Assembly (NCBI RefSeq): GCF_000002425.4
Contig: NC_037253.1
Coordinates: forward strand, 19,601,602 to 19,665,601
Length of the DNA stretch: 64,000 bases
From: Physcomitrium patens
Taxonomy: Eukaryota > Streptophyta > Bryopsida > Funariales > Funariaceae
Reading direction: 5' to 3'
The notes under the pieces were generated by a model. That model did not search any database. It saw only the letters and a list, made by a program, of their open reading frames with translations, and was not told where the DNA came from. Below are positions 37,256 to 48,749 of this stretch, piece by piece. Within the stretch, counting starts at the first letter, position 1. Every line of letters starts with the position of its first letter. The position numbers and the translations under genes were made by a program.

Positions 37256-38161
37256 CTACTCCAAAACTTGATTAACACACTCTGTTTGTCTATGAGTTTG
37301 AAGATGGAATACCAAAAATAGTTTTATATCCTTTTTAAGAATCTTAAAAAGAGTCTGCCAAAATCTTGATACAAATTGAGTTTTCCTATCTGATATAATA
37401 TCCTTGGATAATCTATGATAGTGATAGATATTGTCAAGAAAGAGCTTAGATGTTTCTTCACTTGTGATGGATTTTGTACATGGTACAAAATATGCCATCT
37501 TGGTAAAATGATCTACTATCACAAATATAGAATCATAAAAACGTGAGATTGAAAGATCCATGATGAAATCCAAAGAAACACAAGACCATAGTTGTTTTGG
37601 AATAGATAATGGCTGAAAAAGTTCGTAAGGTTAATGACTAGGAGTTTTTGATCTTGAGCAAGCATCACAAGATTGTACAAAATCTTTGATTGCTTTGCAC
37701 ATTTGGGGCCACCAAAAGTCCCTGGATATTAGTTTTAAAGTTTTATTGTACCCAAAATATCCTGCTACTCGAAAGTCATGACGAGCTTGAAGAATACATA
37801 ATCGAGCTTTACCTTCTGGAACATATAGGCATCCCTGGAAATATAGTAGATTGTTCTTGAATTCAAACTTCAAAGTATCATAAGACTTTGAAGGATTTTT
37901 TTTAATATCACAAATAAGAATATCAAAAGACATACTTGACTGAACTTGATAAATGAAAGTTAAATCAACAGTTAGTATTGATTTCATTGCTCTAAGATCA
38001 AGATACTTTGGCTTCAAGAAAATTATCCGTTGTTGATCGAAAGTAGCATCTCCTTCCTTTGCTACAAGGTAAGATTGTCTAGAGAGTCCATTTGACAATC
38101 TTATTTTTTTCATAATCGATAAGTGATCTTGAATTTGAATCTTAACAAAGACATACTCCAA
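37256..38161 (-). pseudogene. Element A integrase zinc finger and catalytic core
   Basis: The frame at 38161-37631 has the HHCC finger (QARHDFRVAGYFGYNKTLKL, then SCDACSRSK). The frame at 37573-37256 has the DDE core: IVDHFTKMAYFVP, ISDRKTQF and QTECVNQ, supplying D, D and E. The two parts lie in different frames, with stops between. Integrase inserts the DNA copy into the genome. Confidence 0.85.
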
Positions 38162-39434
38162 TGGGCTTGACGATGATTCAAAACATGTGCTGACATAAAA
38201 TATTCAAGATTCTTGTGATTTGTATATACAATGACTAGGCTAAAAGCACCTTCTAGATAATGGCACCATTCTTGAAATGAATCCATAATTATAAGAAGTT
38301 CTTTGTCATGGATCTTGTAATTGATCTTGGATGCTGAAATTTTTTTAGAATGAAAAGCTATTAGATGAAGTTTATCATCTGTTCCCATTTGTGACAATAC
38401 GACACCTAAAACAAAGTCTGATGGGTTTGTTTTTATAAAAAATGGCTTAGAAAAATCAATGCAATACAAGATTGGTGTAGAAACAAAGGTTATCTTCAAA
38501 GCTTCAAATACTACTTCTGCTTCTTGATTCCATTGAAGTTTATACAAGTCAAACGTTTAAGTGGAGCTGCAACTTCAGAGAAGTCTTTGATAAAGATCCA
38601 ATAGTAGTTGGCAAATCTCAAAAAGCATAGGACATCTCTTACCATTTTTGGAATCTTCTAATCCATAATAGTTTGAATTTTCTTAAGATCCATCATAAAT
38701 CCATCATTTGAAATGATGTGTCCTAAGAAGTCAACTTGAGTAGTGTGAAATACGTTCTTTTCTATCTTTGCATAGAATCCCACATCTCTTAGTTTTTGTA
38801 ATACAAACATGAAGTTCATGTTCTTTTATGTTCTTAAAATAGATTAAAATGTTATCTAAGTAACTGACAACAAAATCATCTAAAAACTTCTAAAAGACAT
38901 CATTCATTAGATGTTAGAATGCTATTGGTATATTTTTAAGTCCAAAAGGTATGACGTTGTTTTTGAAATGTCCATACCTTGTTTGAAATGTAGTCTTCCA
39001 TTCATCTCCTTCTTTGATGCGTACTTGATTGTATGCTCTTCGTAGATCTATTTTTATATAGATCTTAGCTTGATTCAACTAATCAAGGAGTCCAGATATC
39101 AAAGGTAGAAGGTACCTGTTCTTGATGGTGATTTTGTTGAGTCTTCACTAACCGACACACATCCATAATGATCGACCTTTTTTCTCCACAAATAAAATTG
39201 GAGCTCCTGCTAGAGATTTGGAATGGTGTATGAAGTTTTTGGCGAGATTCTCTTCAATATACTTCTTGACTTTAGCCAATTCATTTTGTGATAAATTTTA
39301 GATTGGTCCAAATGGCGGTTGTGCTTCTTCTTGAAGGTCAATTGAGCAGTCATAGGAACGATGTTCCAGAAGAGTATCCACATTTTTCTTCTCAAATACA
39401 TTTTAAAAATATTGATATTGGCTTGGAATGTCAC
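38110..39434 (-). pseudogene. Element A reverse transcriptase and RNase H
   Basis: RT blocks are spread over three frames. Near 38850-38895 the catalytic motif reads VVSYLDNILIYFKN, so the second aspartate of YxDD is changed to asparagine by a G-to-A change on the coding strand. The RNase H part, 38547-38110, starts YKLQWNQEAEVVFEALK and includes FFIKTNPSDFVLGVVLSQ and FHSKKISASKINY. The mutation alone would abolish polymerase activity. Confidence 0.85.
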
Positions 39435-39618
39435 TTAAAGTCTTTCTACCAGTAGAAACAGGTGTGGCATAAATGTCATAAGGTGATCCTTCTTTTGCAG
39501 CATGCAAGAAAGCTCTTGCATCTACAAATACAAGTTTAATTGTAGTAGACTTATGAACTTCTACTTGATTAACTACGTTCTTAGTTATACTTTCAAAAAA
39601 GTCAAGACTACAAGAAGT

Positions 39619-39920
39619 CTAATTTATTTTAAGGTTATATTTTTCTAGCCACGATAAATCTAAAATGACTGGATTAGAAAGAGATCTATTGATATTAAAT
39701 ATTACAAAACTACTATGACCATTAGTTGCTACTTCTATAGGAAGGATTTCATGAGTAACATCTCTTGAAGACAACGAATGACCATCTATGACTTCTATAT
39801 GAACAGGTTTAGTTTTCTTTATTAAAAATATGTTATGTCTTTTAGCAAATTCTTCATCTAAGAACATGCTGAGACTCGTGAATCTAGCAAGGCAGAGGCT
39901 TTGTAATGTTTAGGTCCTAG
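39619..39920 (-). pseudogene. Element A aspartic protease
   Basis: Reading from about 39915, KASALLDSRVSACFLDEEF marks the active site, with R replacing the G of DSG. It is followed by the flap region EVIDGHSLSSRDVTHEILP and VILDLSWLEKYN. The glycine change argues against activity. Confidence 0.75.
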
Positions 39921-40029
39921 AATAACATTTATCATAAAACATGGAGAGGGTTCTGAGGAGAGGATAGGACCTTCACTAGGCGTTGTACAAGGTTCCAGCC
40001 TTACGATCTCTATTGTAGCTAGACAAATT

Positions 40030-41013
40030 CATTTTCCGACATGCTATCTTCTTTGATTATTGTACTCTTCATTTTATAGTTACGTCGCTTCTTTGGACAA
40101 TGTTGAATAGTGTGCTTAGATTCTCCACAATATAAGCACAATCCTTCTTGACAATAATGAGTCTTTTCTTCTTCAATAAGAAGTTAGAAACGTATCACAT
40201 CAATTTGCATATCCTCTACTTCCGAATGTATGTGTTGAAGAGATGTTGGTGTTGCCATTGAATTATAGTAATGTTGAAGTTCACTTGTATGGTTCTCAAA
40301 TTGGAATTCAAAAAGATGATTGTTACACTTTACAACAAAGTCAATTGCTTCACTCAATGTTTGACAATTAGATAAGTTGAGCATTTTTTTACCTCATATT
40401 GTAATCTATAAAAAAATTGGCTAAAAAGTGCAGCATTATCCTACTTGATATCAGTTGCAAGTTGTCAAAACTATGAAGCATATAATATTACTGATCGATT
40501 GTCTTGTTCCAAAATACGGATCTTGTTGGTTGTAACACGAATTGCATCATATTCTCCATACATGGATCAAAACTCCGTCAAAAAAGTCTTTTGATTATCT
40601 AATATTAGATCTCATTATTTAAGAAAATATGAAAATCATGATAATGTTGAACCTGAAAGAAGCGTACCAATGAATCTAACTTGTGATCTTGGAGTTAGAT
40701 AGCTTTGGGGTTGAAGTTCAATCACACGTTGTACTTGATTGATAAATCCTCTAAACTTTGATCTGGTGCCATCAAACTTCTTGGGTATGATAATTCTTGG
40801 TTCTCTAACACTAGAAGGGCATCCCACCATAGGAAAATGGACATGATTTGGTATAGATGTTGAAGTAGCTCCAATCATTTCTATATCTTCACTTCCTACC
40901 AATCTTATTGTTCCTTGTGGTGGTAAATTGAATTGATGCATCATAAGCATTAACTCCCTCAATTGCTCTTATATTTGTGCCATTGTATTCTTCATTTCAA
41001 CAAGTTTTGCCAT
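40030..41013 (-). pseudogene. Element A gag
   Basis: The start at 41013 gives MAKLVEMKNTMAQI before a stop, and the equivalent start is open in element D. The core includes PRIIIPKKFDGTRSKFRGFI, the typical gypsy capsid block. The end has a perfect zinc knuckle, CLYCGESKHTIQHC (about 40108-40150). Two or more stops and shifts interrupt the frame. Confidence 0.8.
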
Positions 41014-41206
41014 GATAACACTTAGAAAAAATAGATGTCTAATATTGCTCAAGACAAATAAAAGAAAGGACTTGAGAACAATATCAATTTAGAAGAGGGT
41101 AATCTGCAACTTCTAATATGCTTATGTCTTATCAAGAAAAAGGGATAATCCACTCTTAATCAAGATTAGACAAAGCTTTGATATTGTAAGTATATTCTTG
41201 TCAATC

Positions 41207-41761
41207 TGTCAAGGACAAGAACTTGATAAAAATAAATAAATAAGTTAGACTTCTCTCAAAGAAAGATGACAAAATAGAAATAATTCAATATGTATATTAA
41301 GAAAGAAACTGGAATAGCTATTGCCAAAAGACAAGAGAACTAGAGACCTTTGAAACTAGACTAGAAGCAAGAAAGGAGTTGACAAGAGTGAAGAAGGCTT
41401 CAGTCTTGTCTCTATATATATTATCTAATTAGGGGCTATGTGGCGATATTTTATAGGACCTCCATTATGTGTTGACTTTGTAGAACACATGCCTTGACTT
41501 AAAAGGCAAGTTTTTCTATGTATGGGCCACATAGTTAGCTTGGTCTTCAAACTAACATGTGTGGCACATGGCCAACTTGTTGACCACGTTTCTAATCCAA
41601 AAAATCAATGAAAGTCACCTATAAAGTCAAAGTAGTATCTATAAAGCTTCTAGGAAGCTACTATAGCAAATATTATAGAATTGATTTACTTTTATCTACT
41701 TTTACTTACTTCTACCTATTTATACATGTAATTACTGGCTTACATGCGTATGTCCGTGACA
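41207..41761 (-). repeat. Element A 5' LTR (right)
   Basis: It matches 35412-35969 over its whole length, with roughly one change in ten by eye. It is followed by TTGAG at 41762-41766, the second copy of the target duplication. Confidence 0.9.
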
Positions 41762-41839
41762 TTGAGTGATTTTCTAGTCTTTTCAAGTGACACAAGAGTG
41801 TTTTGACATTGTAGTTCTTTGAAGTTTATATCCTTGATA
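41762..41839 (+). repeat. Element B right LTR, last part
   Basis: It continues the LTR cut at 35411: TGATTTTCTAGTCTTTT, then GACATTGTAGTTCTTTGAA, ending TATCCTTGATA, in step with 30115-30196 of the left LTR. Confidence 0.8.
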
Positions 41840-42395
41840 TCAACATAAAAAAAAGATATATTAAGTTATTAATATCAAATATAGAATCTATTAAAATATC
41901 AAATTATTTATCATATTTTAATTTTTTTAATGTAGTTTAAATCATAATATTATATTTATTTTAATATCACTATTTGGTAATAATACTTTAAACTTAGATT
42001 ATATAATTTTAATAAATTAAGGTTTATTTTATTATTCTATTTTTTAAAATTGCTACACTACTAATGTTTTTAAATTTTTTATGATATTTTACATATTTAA
42101 TTCATAAAATAATACATTCATAATTTTTATATTTTTTTTAATTAACAAAGCATGTATTTTTAAACTACTTATCTAAAATTAAGACTATCTTGTAAATTGC
42201 TAATAATCTAATTCTTAAGTTGTGTACTAATTTGTGTATTTGTGTACTTATTCTTTTAATTGAGTGAATGTTCATACATTAGTATATAATCTCATCATTT
42301 TTATTAATATGGTTAAAATAAAAATATAATTATTTTAATAACAATACATCTTATTTGTTATAATTAAGTATATTTATTTATTAATACAACATATA

Positions 42396-42429
<34 letters not shown>

Positions 42430-42541
42430 TATAGTTTAAAGAAAAATTCTACTTTAATCTTATTTTTTGTTATAATTTCTAATTTATGTTAATAATTTGT
42501 GGCTTTATTTCAAAAAGTACTACTTTTATTTCTATTTATTT
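41840..42541. other. AT-rich DNA, no gene
   Basis: This AT-rich sequence lies between the end of element B and a MITE, with an AT run at about 42410-42433. I see nothing else. Confidence 0.5.
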
Positions 42542-42763
42542 AAAATGCCATATCCATTTACTAAATCAACCTCTCCTATTGTAAAGAACAAGGATAAGCA
42601 AGGAAAAACGAGGGAGGTTGAAATGAAGAAGGTTAGGAACAAAGAAGGTGGGGATGATGACAATGTTTGTAATGATGGTTTTTAGAGGTGATCCATTTTT
42701 CTAATGATGATTACATTAGGGTGGATCAATTTAAAAAAAAATAGGTCATTTTAACATTTTTCT
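42542..42763. mobile_element. MITE-like element, copy 3 of a local family
   Basis: The left end contains TTTACTAAATCAACCTCTCC. The right end, on the minus strand, reads AAAATGTTAAAATGACC and then TTTAAATTGATCCACC, matching the termini of the copies at 12578-12788 and 63571-63826. The 62-codon ORF at 42497-42685 lies mostly inside it and is therefore unlikely to be a gene. Confidence 0.5.
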
Positions 42764-43199
42764 AAAAATAAGCTTGTAATATTGAACTAAAATTATAATA
42801 ATTTAAAATAATTAATCAATTTTATTTTAATTTTTATAGTTTCAACTAGACCAATTAAAGATGATTGTAGAATTAATAAAACATATAATCTGCAACTATT
42901 TTTAAATTACTTCATACTTTTATACATGAGTTATATCTCATTATCATAAAGATGTTATTTCATTGGGATTTTGTAACTTGACTTCTAAAATAATTCATGG
43001 CTTTACATTGCTTTAATAAATTAAGATCAAATTAAATGTTAGTAGAATTTGGATTTATGTGTATGTAAAAATATATATTCAACAAATTTTGAATCTATAT
43101 ATATATATATATATATATACAATTTGAAATTTTATTTAATAAGAAATAAGTACTAAAATGCATGTAAATACAAATATATATATATATATATATATAAAA

Positions 43200-44930
43200 C
43201 TTAATCGTGTGTTTAAAGGGTGAAGCTCCGCATGGGAAATGGCTCCATTCAAATGCATGCTTCCCCGCTTTCCTTCTGGTTCTTCTCAGGCAGCGACAAA
43301 GCTCGGTGCTGAACGTATCGGCGATGAAATGTGAGGAAGAAGACGAAGAAGAAGAACAGAGGGGAAAGGCTCCGGTCACTCTCTGCTCCCCGAGCAGAGT
43401 GTGTACACTGCACGTCAATCAGGACAGGAAAGGAAAGGAAATAAAAGGCAAGAAGAAGGACAGGAGAAGGAGAAGAAGGAGAAGGATGACCCACCAATCG
43501 CCCTCTCCAACCTGCCGTTACGCAAGCATCCCGCCGGTTCTTTTTAGTATTCCCTATTCCCCGAATGGATTCCAATCATATTCCAACAGATCCTCCTTTA
43601 ACCAATCCCTCGGCTTGTATGCAGCACCATCCATCTCTCCCTGGCCCCTCACGCAGCCTCATGGGATGATTACATTGGAAAATTAGTCGAGTTCACACTT
43701 TGCTGCTACCTTCCCGGATCTTTTTTGTATTCTCTTGCCGATGTGAACTCGCTGCTGTTTACGTGAGGATTTCAAGGAATGCCTCTGTATTTAATTCTGC
43801 TACGAAACTGAACTACTAAGTGAGGGTTGGTTGTTACAAAACTATAGTTTTTTTGATGCAGTTGTGATGCACTGTCGCCAGTCGATGAATCTCTCGCCTC
43901 TTTGAAGGCTGTGCGGGTCCTACCGCGACCGGTCCGGTTTAGGAATCCACCTAATTCGTTATGGCCATCTTGTGGATCGGCTTCTCGAATCACGGACAGA
44001 CAGATGCTTGCCTCTACAGACAACCCTAGGTCGGAATGCAAGTCACGATAATTGCGCAACGAATCTTAAAGTGGACATGGATATGTACCTACTCTGATTC
44101 CGAAGATAATCAGGCATGAATGCCAGAAGTGAGAGGAGCCGTTCAGTTAGAGGGATGAAAAAATAACGTCTTATTCGAAACAGGGTTTCAGTCATGTCAT
44201 GGTAGAACCAGAGATGGAGTCCTCTGTGGACCACGCATTTCAACCCCAGTTCATGAGCAAAGGCCCCCCATCAAGACGCACAAATAATCAAACCGCTCTT
44301 AATTTGTCAATCACTGCTGATTTCGCCATGTATCGGGTCTCAGTGAAAACATTGTTTTCAAACTTGCAAGACTTCAGACCTACCACTTCTAGTCCAATAA
44401 ACAACTCGAAAGCTAGAAACTCCAGTTAGGAGTCCAATAATCCCCTGTCTTCGAAACAGTACCAGAACTGAATTTAAGCTCTAAAAAGTAAAGAAAGAGC
44501 CGTGGTAATCAAGGGGTCGAGAAGCGCTTCTGCGATCAGGAAGCACCATTGCAATATTGTACAAAATACCATGCTATGAGCAATCGAATAATCTTGACCC
44601 AGCGAGGCGACAACTAGATTAAACATTACGATGTATTTGCAGTGGATAACTACGATGAGTGCCCCACAATGGAGAGGGTCGAGCCAAACCTTTCGATGCG
44701 AGTAAAAAGGGAGGTCGGTCAGTGACCAAATTGAAAGCGACAATGATACCATTTTACTAACTTTGAGGGCAAGGACAAGGGAGACCGAACATTGCTCAAG
44801 AATAGGAAAGGGTTAGCGGAAACGACCCGGAACGGCATCGCAGCCGTCGCCTACTCACACCTCACCTAATTGGTGCGATCTAGCGGGCAAGTCGCCCCAA
44901 ATCGGAGTATGTAACATCCACTTCAAGCTC
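43200..44930. other. GC-richer island upstream of the metallothionein gene, no gene resolved
   Basis: Several ORFs overlap on both strands. The one at 43207-43686 has glutamate and arginine runs produced by GAA/AGG repeats and is not convincing. A minus-strand frame at 43772-44059 and another at 44474-44752 (hydrophobic, containing YIVMFNLVVASLGQDYSI) are balanced enough to be exons, but I could not join them. The last few hundred bases probably include the metallothionein promoter. Confidence 0.35.
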
Positions 44931-44934
44931 CTTC

Positions 44935-44941
44935 TGACTCA
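44935..44941 (+). promoter_or_regulatory. TGACTCA motif upstream of the metallothionein start
   Basis: This is a GCN4/AP-1-type bZIP site about 100 bases before the start codon. A 7-base match is common by chance. No classical metal-response element (TGCRCNC) was found close by. Confidence 0.2.
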
Positions 44942-45039
44942 TTGTTCACAACTGCCTCTCGCCTACAGCCGATCGCAATTCTCAAGCCTTTCTGTAATTC
45001 TTCGCTCTGCGCGTTCGTTCTCCACCTTCAAGCCTCACC

Positions 45040-45946
45040 ATGGCAATCTCTGGATGCGGCAAGCCTGACTGCGGTTGCGGCAGCGACTGCCAATGCAGCA
45101 ATGGATGCTCGTGAGTCTTATTCCGATTCGATTGGCTTGCTTTATTTTTTTGTTTTCCTTTTCCCAATTGGATTTCTGTTTGCTGGAGAGTTAGAGAGTG
45201 CGCGAAACTATTGTGAATCCTTAACGGAGAATAGGAGTTTTGCCGGTCGAAACATTTCTTTTTGTGAAAGTAGTCTGGTAGTTTGTGTTTTAGACGTAAA
45301 AGGTTTTGCCATAATTTGATTGCTACGCGTTATATCCCCTTGTTCACTTTCTGCGTCTTGAAATATCTTCTAACAAGTGTTGGGGAAAGTCTTCGTCGGA
45401 GTTACTACGTGTTGTAGGTGTAATTAAGTTTGGAATCGCTACAAGATCGTGTAAAGGTAGCTTAGTTGGTGTGCGTCTGTGACTAATGACACTTGAGAGC
45501 TGAAGTGAGGTCTTTCCTGGTGAGGCTGATGCCACACACACGAATCAATCGTTGCGAGCTATCTTGAGCCTGCTGTTCTATATGCACTCTTCGCCATGTT
45601 GTCGACATCTGAAACATCGTGAGTTGAATCGTCGTTCTAACTAGTGTCGTGATCGTGTGATTGATTCGGCAGATGCTGCAAGACTTTGGTCAAGTAAGTT
45701 TCACTTTCGGCTTTGAACCTCTTTCAGCAAAATTGGCTTCCAAAGCACTGATGTCCTAGAACAAACCCCAGCAGTCATCAATTCTAGCTCTGTGGACCCC
45801 CCATTCAAACTCACTGCATCCGTTTGTATGACTCTTTGAGAACTGACCCACTATTGTGATCCGGTCCTGTGCACAGCTTCAACACCGAGAACGACTGCAA
45901 GTGTGGCCCAAACTGCAACTGTGCCGACTGCGCATGCCACAAGTGA
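45040..45946 (+). CDS. Metallothionein, two exons, 46 residues
   Basis: Exon 1 is 45040-45110 and exon 2 is 45877-45946. The intron of 766 bases is GT-AG (CTC/GTGAGT...GTGCACAG) and splits a serine codon in phase 2. The protein starts MAISGCGKPDCGCGSDCQC and ends CKCGPNCNCADCACHK. It has six cysteines in each half, mostly as C-x-C pairs, joined by a short cysteine-free linker (SFNTENDC). This is the two-cluster layout of small plant metallothioneins, which bind Zn and Cu in the cytosol and buffer metals and redox stress. The linker is much shorter than the roughly 40-residue spacer of seed-plant types 1-3, which fits a bryophyte or early plant type. The start context CACCATGGC is strong. It is the only complete coding gene in its island. 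Confidence 0.88.
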
Positions 45947-46872
45947 GCGCAGCCACCGTCGTGGATGCGCCGGTGCAGCAATCCCATAGCCACTGCCATG
46001 GAAGCAACGAGAGGACATGGCGGGTAGTTGCACCGCTTGGAAAGCAGCAACACTTGTGCAGAAATAGTCCGAAAAACCACCTATAAAAACATGGCATATC
46101 TGCCCTTCACAGTATCATACAACAATGTGGCAGAGGCCGTTATATTTGAATAACATATTCGGGATGGGGCTCCCTCGAGCTTCTCCCCTTTTTCTGTGAA
46201 CCCAAATGCCTCCAACAGTATATGTGTGTGTGTATGTTTTGCTTGTGTTATTCTGCACATTTCGGTGCAAACTCTTCCACATGATCAGCATGATTTTTAC
46301 CCAACATGTCTGTATTTTTTCACTTCCTTGTCGCGGAATTGTTCTTTCGTTTGTTTTTTTTTCTGCGCATGCAAGTGCGTATTTTGAGGTTGTGTGCATG
46401 TTTGTTTTTGGTGTTGTTTCAACGTGAAGGTTTTACTGTGTCATGAACATAGATAATGAATTTTAATTCTGGAACTTTCAATTATAATTCTCTCAAAGCT
46501 GCAAGTGAACTTTTCCGGCTAAGGCACTTGCCACAAACACATCTTCCACCAAAACTCTTCTGATTCTAAGTCCACCAGCCATGTACAGACAGTCGTGTTT
46601 CAATTTTAAATGTCACGATTTTGTGCAATTTAACATTGATTTGAACATAAAAAATAAAAAAATAAAAATTAAATGATTTAATAAGGGTTCTTACATATCT
46701 ATGAGGTATTGTGTTCATAATTTGAATTGACATGTTCTAAAAGAAATAAAAACTTAAAGCCAGCTTAAATATATGAACTAAATAAAAATTATACTATAAG
46801 AATTAAGACTCTTGAAAACATAAAAAAAATTGTTTTTTACTTTCAATCTAAGTACTTATGAAAAAATAATTA

Positions 46873-46905
<33 letters not shown>

Positions 46906-47201
46906 CCCTAATATGAAATAAGTTTAAAATTTTCAAGTATCAAAAATACTGATATTATAAATATTTAATAGAAAAAATGTTCAATTCTATTAGAAGTTTG
47001 GAACAATAAAAAGAAGCAAACATCGATTTATCTTAAGAATTTTAATTGTAATTTAGTAAACATGTAATTTTATAATATAAATTATAAAAATTAATAAAAA
47101 TATTTATTTATATCATATTTGCATTAGATGCATACATATAGAAAATATAAGTGCATTGCAAACAAAAACTTGAAAGAAATACTTGAAACATTAGTATTAG
47201 A
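45947..47201. other. 3' UTR of the metallothionein gene, then AT-rich DNA
   Basis: The composition stays gene-like to about 46600, which probably includes the 3' UTR. ORFs here overlap in conflicting frames and lack domains. A T run of about 29 lies at 46877-46905. From 46600 to 47201 the DNA is AT-rich and empty. Confidence 0.4.
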
Positions 47202-47579
47202 TATTAGGGACCGTATATAAGAGAAGGATTCAAGACTAAAAAATAGAGTTAGCTTGACATTAGAACAATAACTAGATAGAAGGCAAGAAGATCCTGGCTA
47301 GACCAGAAGAAGTGAGTTGTTAAAACTAAGGATCCTCTCGACCTTCACTCCTATATATTAGATCCTAAGAAGCTTCTTAAGAAGTTTCTATGAGGCTTAG
47401 AAACAAAGCAAGCCTAAGATCTTTCTTTGGCAACTTCTTAAATCATCTAAAGCCTTCTACAACCTTCCAAGATCTCTTATGACCTTCTAAAATATTCTTA
47501 GAATCTATTAGAATCTTTTAGAATCTTTTGAAACCTTCTAGAACCTTCTCAAACTTTCTTCAGTTGTATGTCCATAACA
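47202..47579 (-). repeat. Element C 3' LTR (left)
   Basis: It begins TATTAGGGACCGTATATAAG and ends GTATGTCCATAACA. Its length equals that of the right LTR, and TTAGA precedes it at 47197-47201. Confidence 0.88.
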
Positions 47580-48239
47580 TCACCTCCTCTTCTAACTTTG
47601 AGGTCTCCAAGAAGCAATGTTGCTACAAGTTAGTATATGCACAAGAAGTTGAAGATCTGTCACATAGTATCTACTATATATTCCAGTTATTTTTCACAAG
47701 GCAAATGGTTCATAGGCCCCTATAGCCATTGATAGTGCCACAAGTCTTCTACTTATGACCAAGCATGAACTTCAATATCTTTGTTATGGAATTGTCTTGC
47801 AAACACTCCTTCTGGGCATCCTTTATAGGCACGTTCTACCTCAAACACAATTACCAGCCACTTATTACTAGATATCTTTCAATGTCTTCATAGTTCACGC
47901 AGCTCTTCATCTCAGGATCGTCTTTGCAAGCTACTTAGTTGAGATGGTATGATCGACAAAGTGTCTATTTTTTGAATATCTATATTACATAAAATAGACA
48001 AGACCAAAAGAATACAAATAGGCTATGGTCATGAATTTGAACTACTGACTTATATTGTTCTAAACATTTGAAAAAATTACCTCTTCAGAGGCTGCTTTCT
48101 TCGCTTCTTTATGAGGCCAAGAACTAAGAATCTTCATAGTGAAGCCATCTTACCAAGCTACTGTTCTTTATTTTTTTACTTTTAGTTTAGACGGATGTTG
48201 TTGATGGAACTTTTAAACCTTCATTTGTATATTTACAAG

Positions 48240-48726
48240 GTTGCCAACTAGTTCCCATGTATAATTCTTGATATCATATTCCTGCAAATGAACCAGATAT
48301 TCAAGCCTTTCATGTCTTATCCTTGAATCTAATATCTCTTCTACCTCAAATTCAACATAATTGTTGATTTCAACCATAGGAGGTAGTAGTTGTCTTTGAC
48401 CTCATATATTTGATTCTTTATACCTTTCCAAAAGTGAAACATGAAAGATTAGATGAATCTTCATGGATACAAGTAACTCTCACCCACACTTTATTATTAA
48501 CTTAGAATGGAGAATGTTCCTTCTTCAATTCATCTGCCACTAGCTTATAACATTGTTGAGTCTTTTCTAGGTAAGTCTTTATGGTTGCTTGAAGTTTGGC
48601 CATCTTCATAACAAACTTCTTTACTATTAGATTTGCCAACTTTGAAGGCTCTATCATATCCAACTTTAGATAATAATCATAATTTGAATAGAATGGCATT
48701 ATCGGGGTAGAGAGAGTTTGCGTCAA
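48240..48726 (-). pseudogene. Element C integrase C-terminal part and chromodomain
   Basis: The 74-codon frame at 48726-48502 (starting MTQTLSTPIMPFYSNYDYYL) matches the segment after the integrase core. Near 48366-48240 a chromodomain reads YVEFEVEEILDSRIRHERLE then YLVHLQEYDIKNYTWEL, intact over this stretch. Confidence 0.75.
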
Positions 48727-48749
48727 GAAAGCGTTGGACTTCTGGCTGT

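Larger units (their letters stand above)
35412..41761 (-). mobile_element. Element A: full-length Ty3/gypsy chromovirus
   Basis: The element is 6350 bases long with LTRs of 558 (35412-35969) and 555 bases (41207-41761) that differ by scattered substitutions. On the coding strand each LTR starts TGTCATGGATAT or TGTCACGGACAT and ends CCTTGACA. It is flanked on both sides by TTGAG, a perfect 5-base target duplication. A polypurine tract (AGAAGGAGGGATA on the minus strand) adjoins the 3' LTR at about 35970-35985. The order gag, protease, RT, RNase H, integrase, chromodomain identifies a chromovirus. Stops break all proteins and the RT active site is YLDN, so it cannot move by itself. It is the best-preserved element of its family in the window. 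Confidence 0.92.
29669..41839 (+). mobile_element. Element B: Ty3/gypsy chromovirus, interrupted by element A
   Basis: The left LTR is about 29669-30196. The right LTR is split, 34956-35411 plus 41762-41839, because element A sits inside it. The LTR sequence broken at 35411 resumes exactly at 41762 (compare TCATCTTTGACTGATTTTTT at 30110). The flanks are TCAAG on the left and TCAAC on the right, a 5-base target duplication with one change. The interior runs gag, protease, RT, RNase H, integrase zinc finger and chromodomain, in the order typical of chromoviruses. Every frame is broken by stops and the integrase core is missing. The element is dead and older than A. Confidence 0.85.

Noticed and set aside
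42497..42685. A 62-codon lysine-rich ORF
   Set aside because: Most of it lies inside a MITE and is not likely to be translated.
43207..43686. A 159-codon plus-strand ORF
   Set aside because: Glutamate and arginine runs come from GAA/AGG repeats; the rest matches nothing known and overlaps open antisense frames.
45982..46086. ORFs on both strands over exon 2 and the 3' end of the metallothionein gene
   Set aside because: They overlap the supported gene or its 3' UTR and show no domain.
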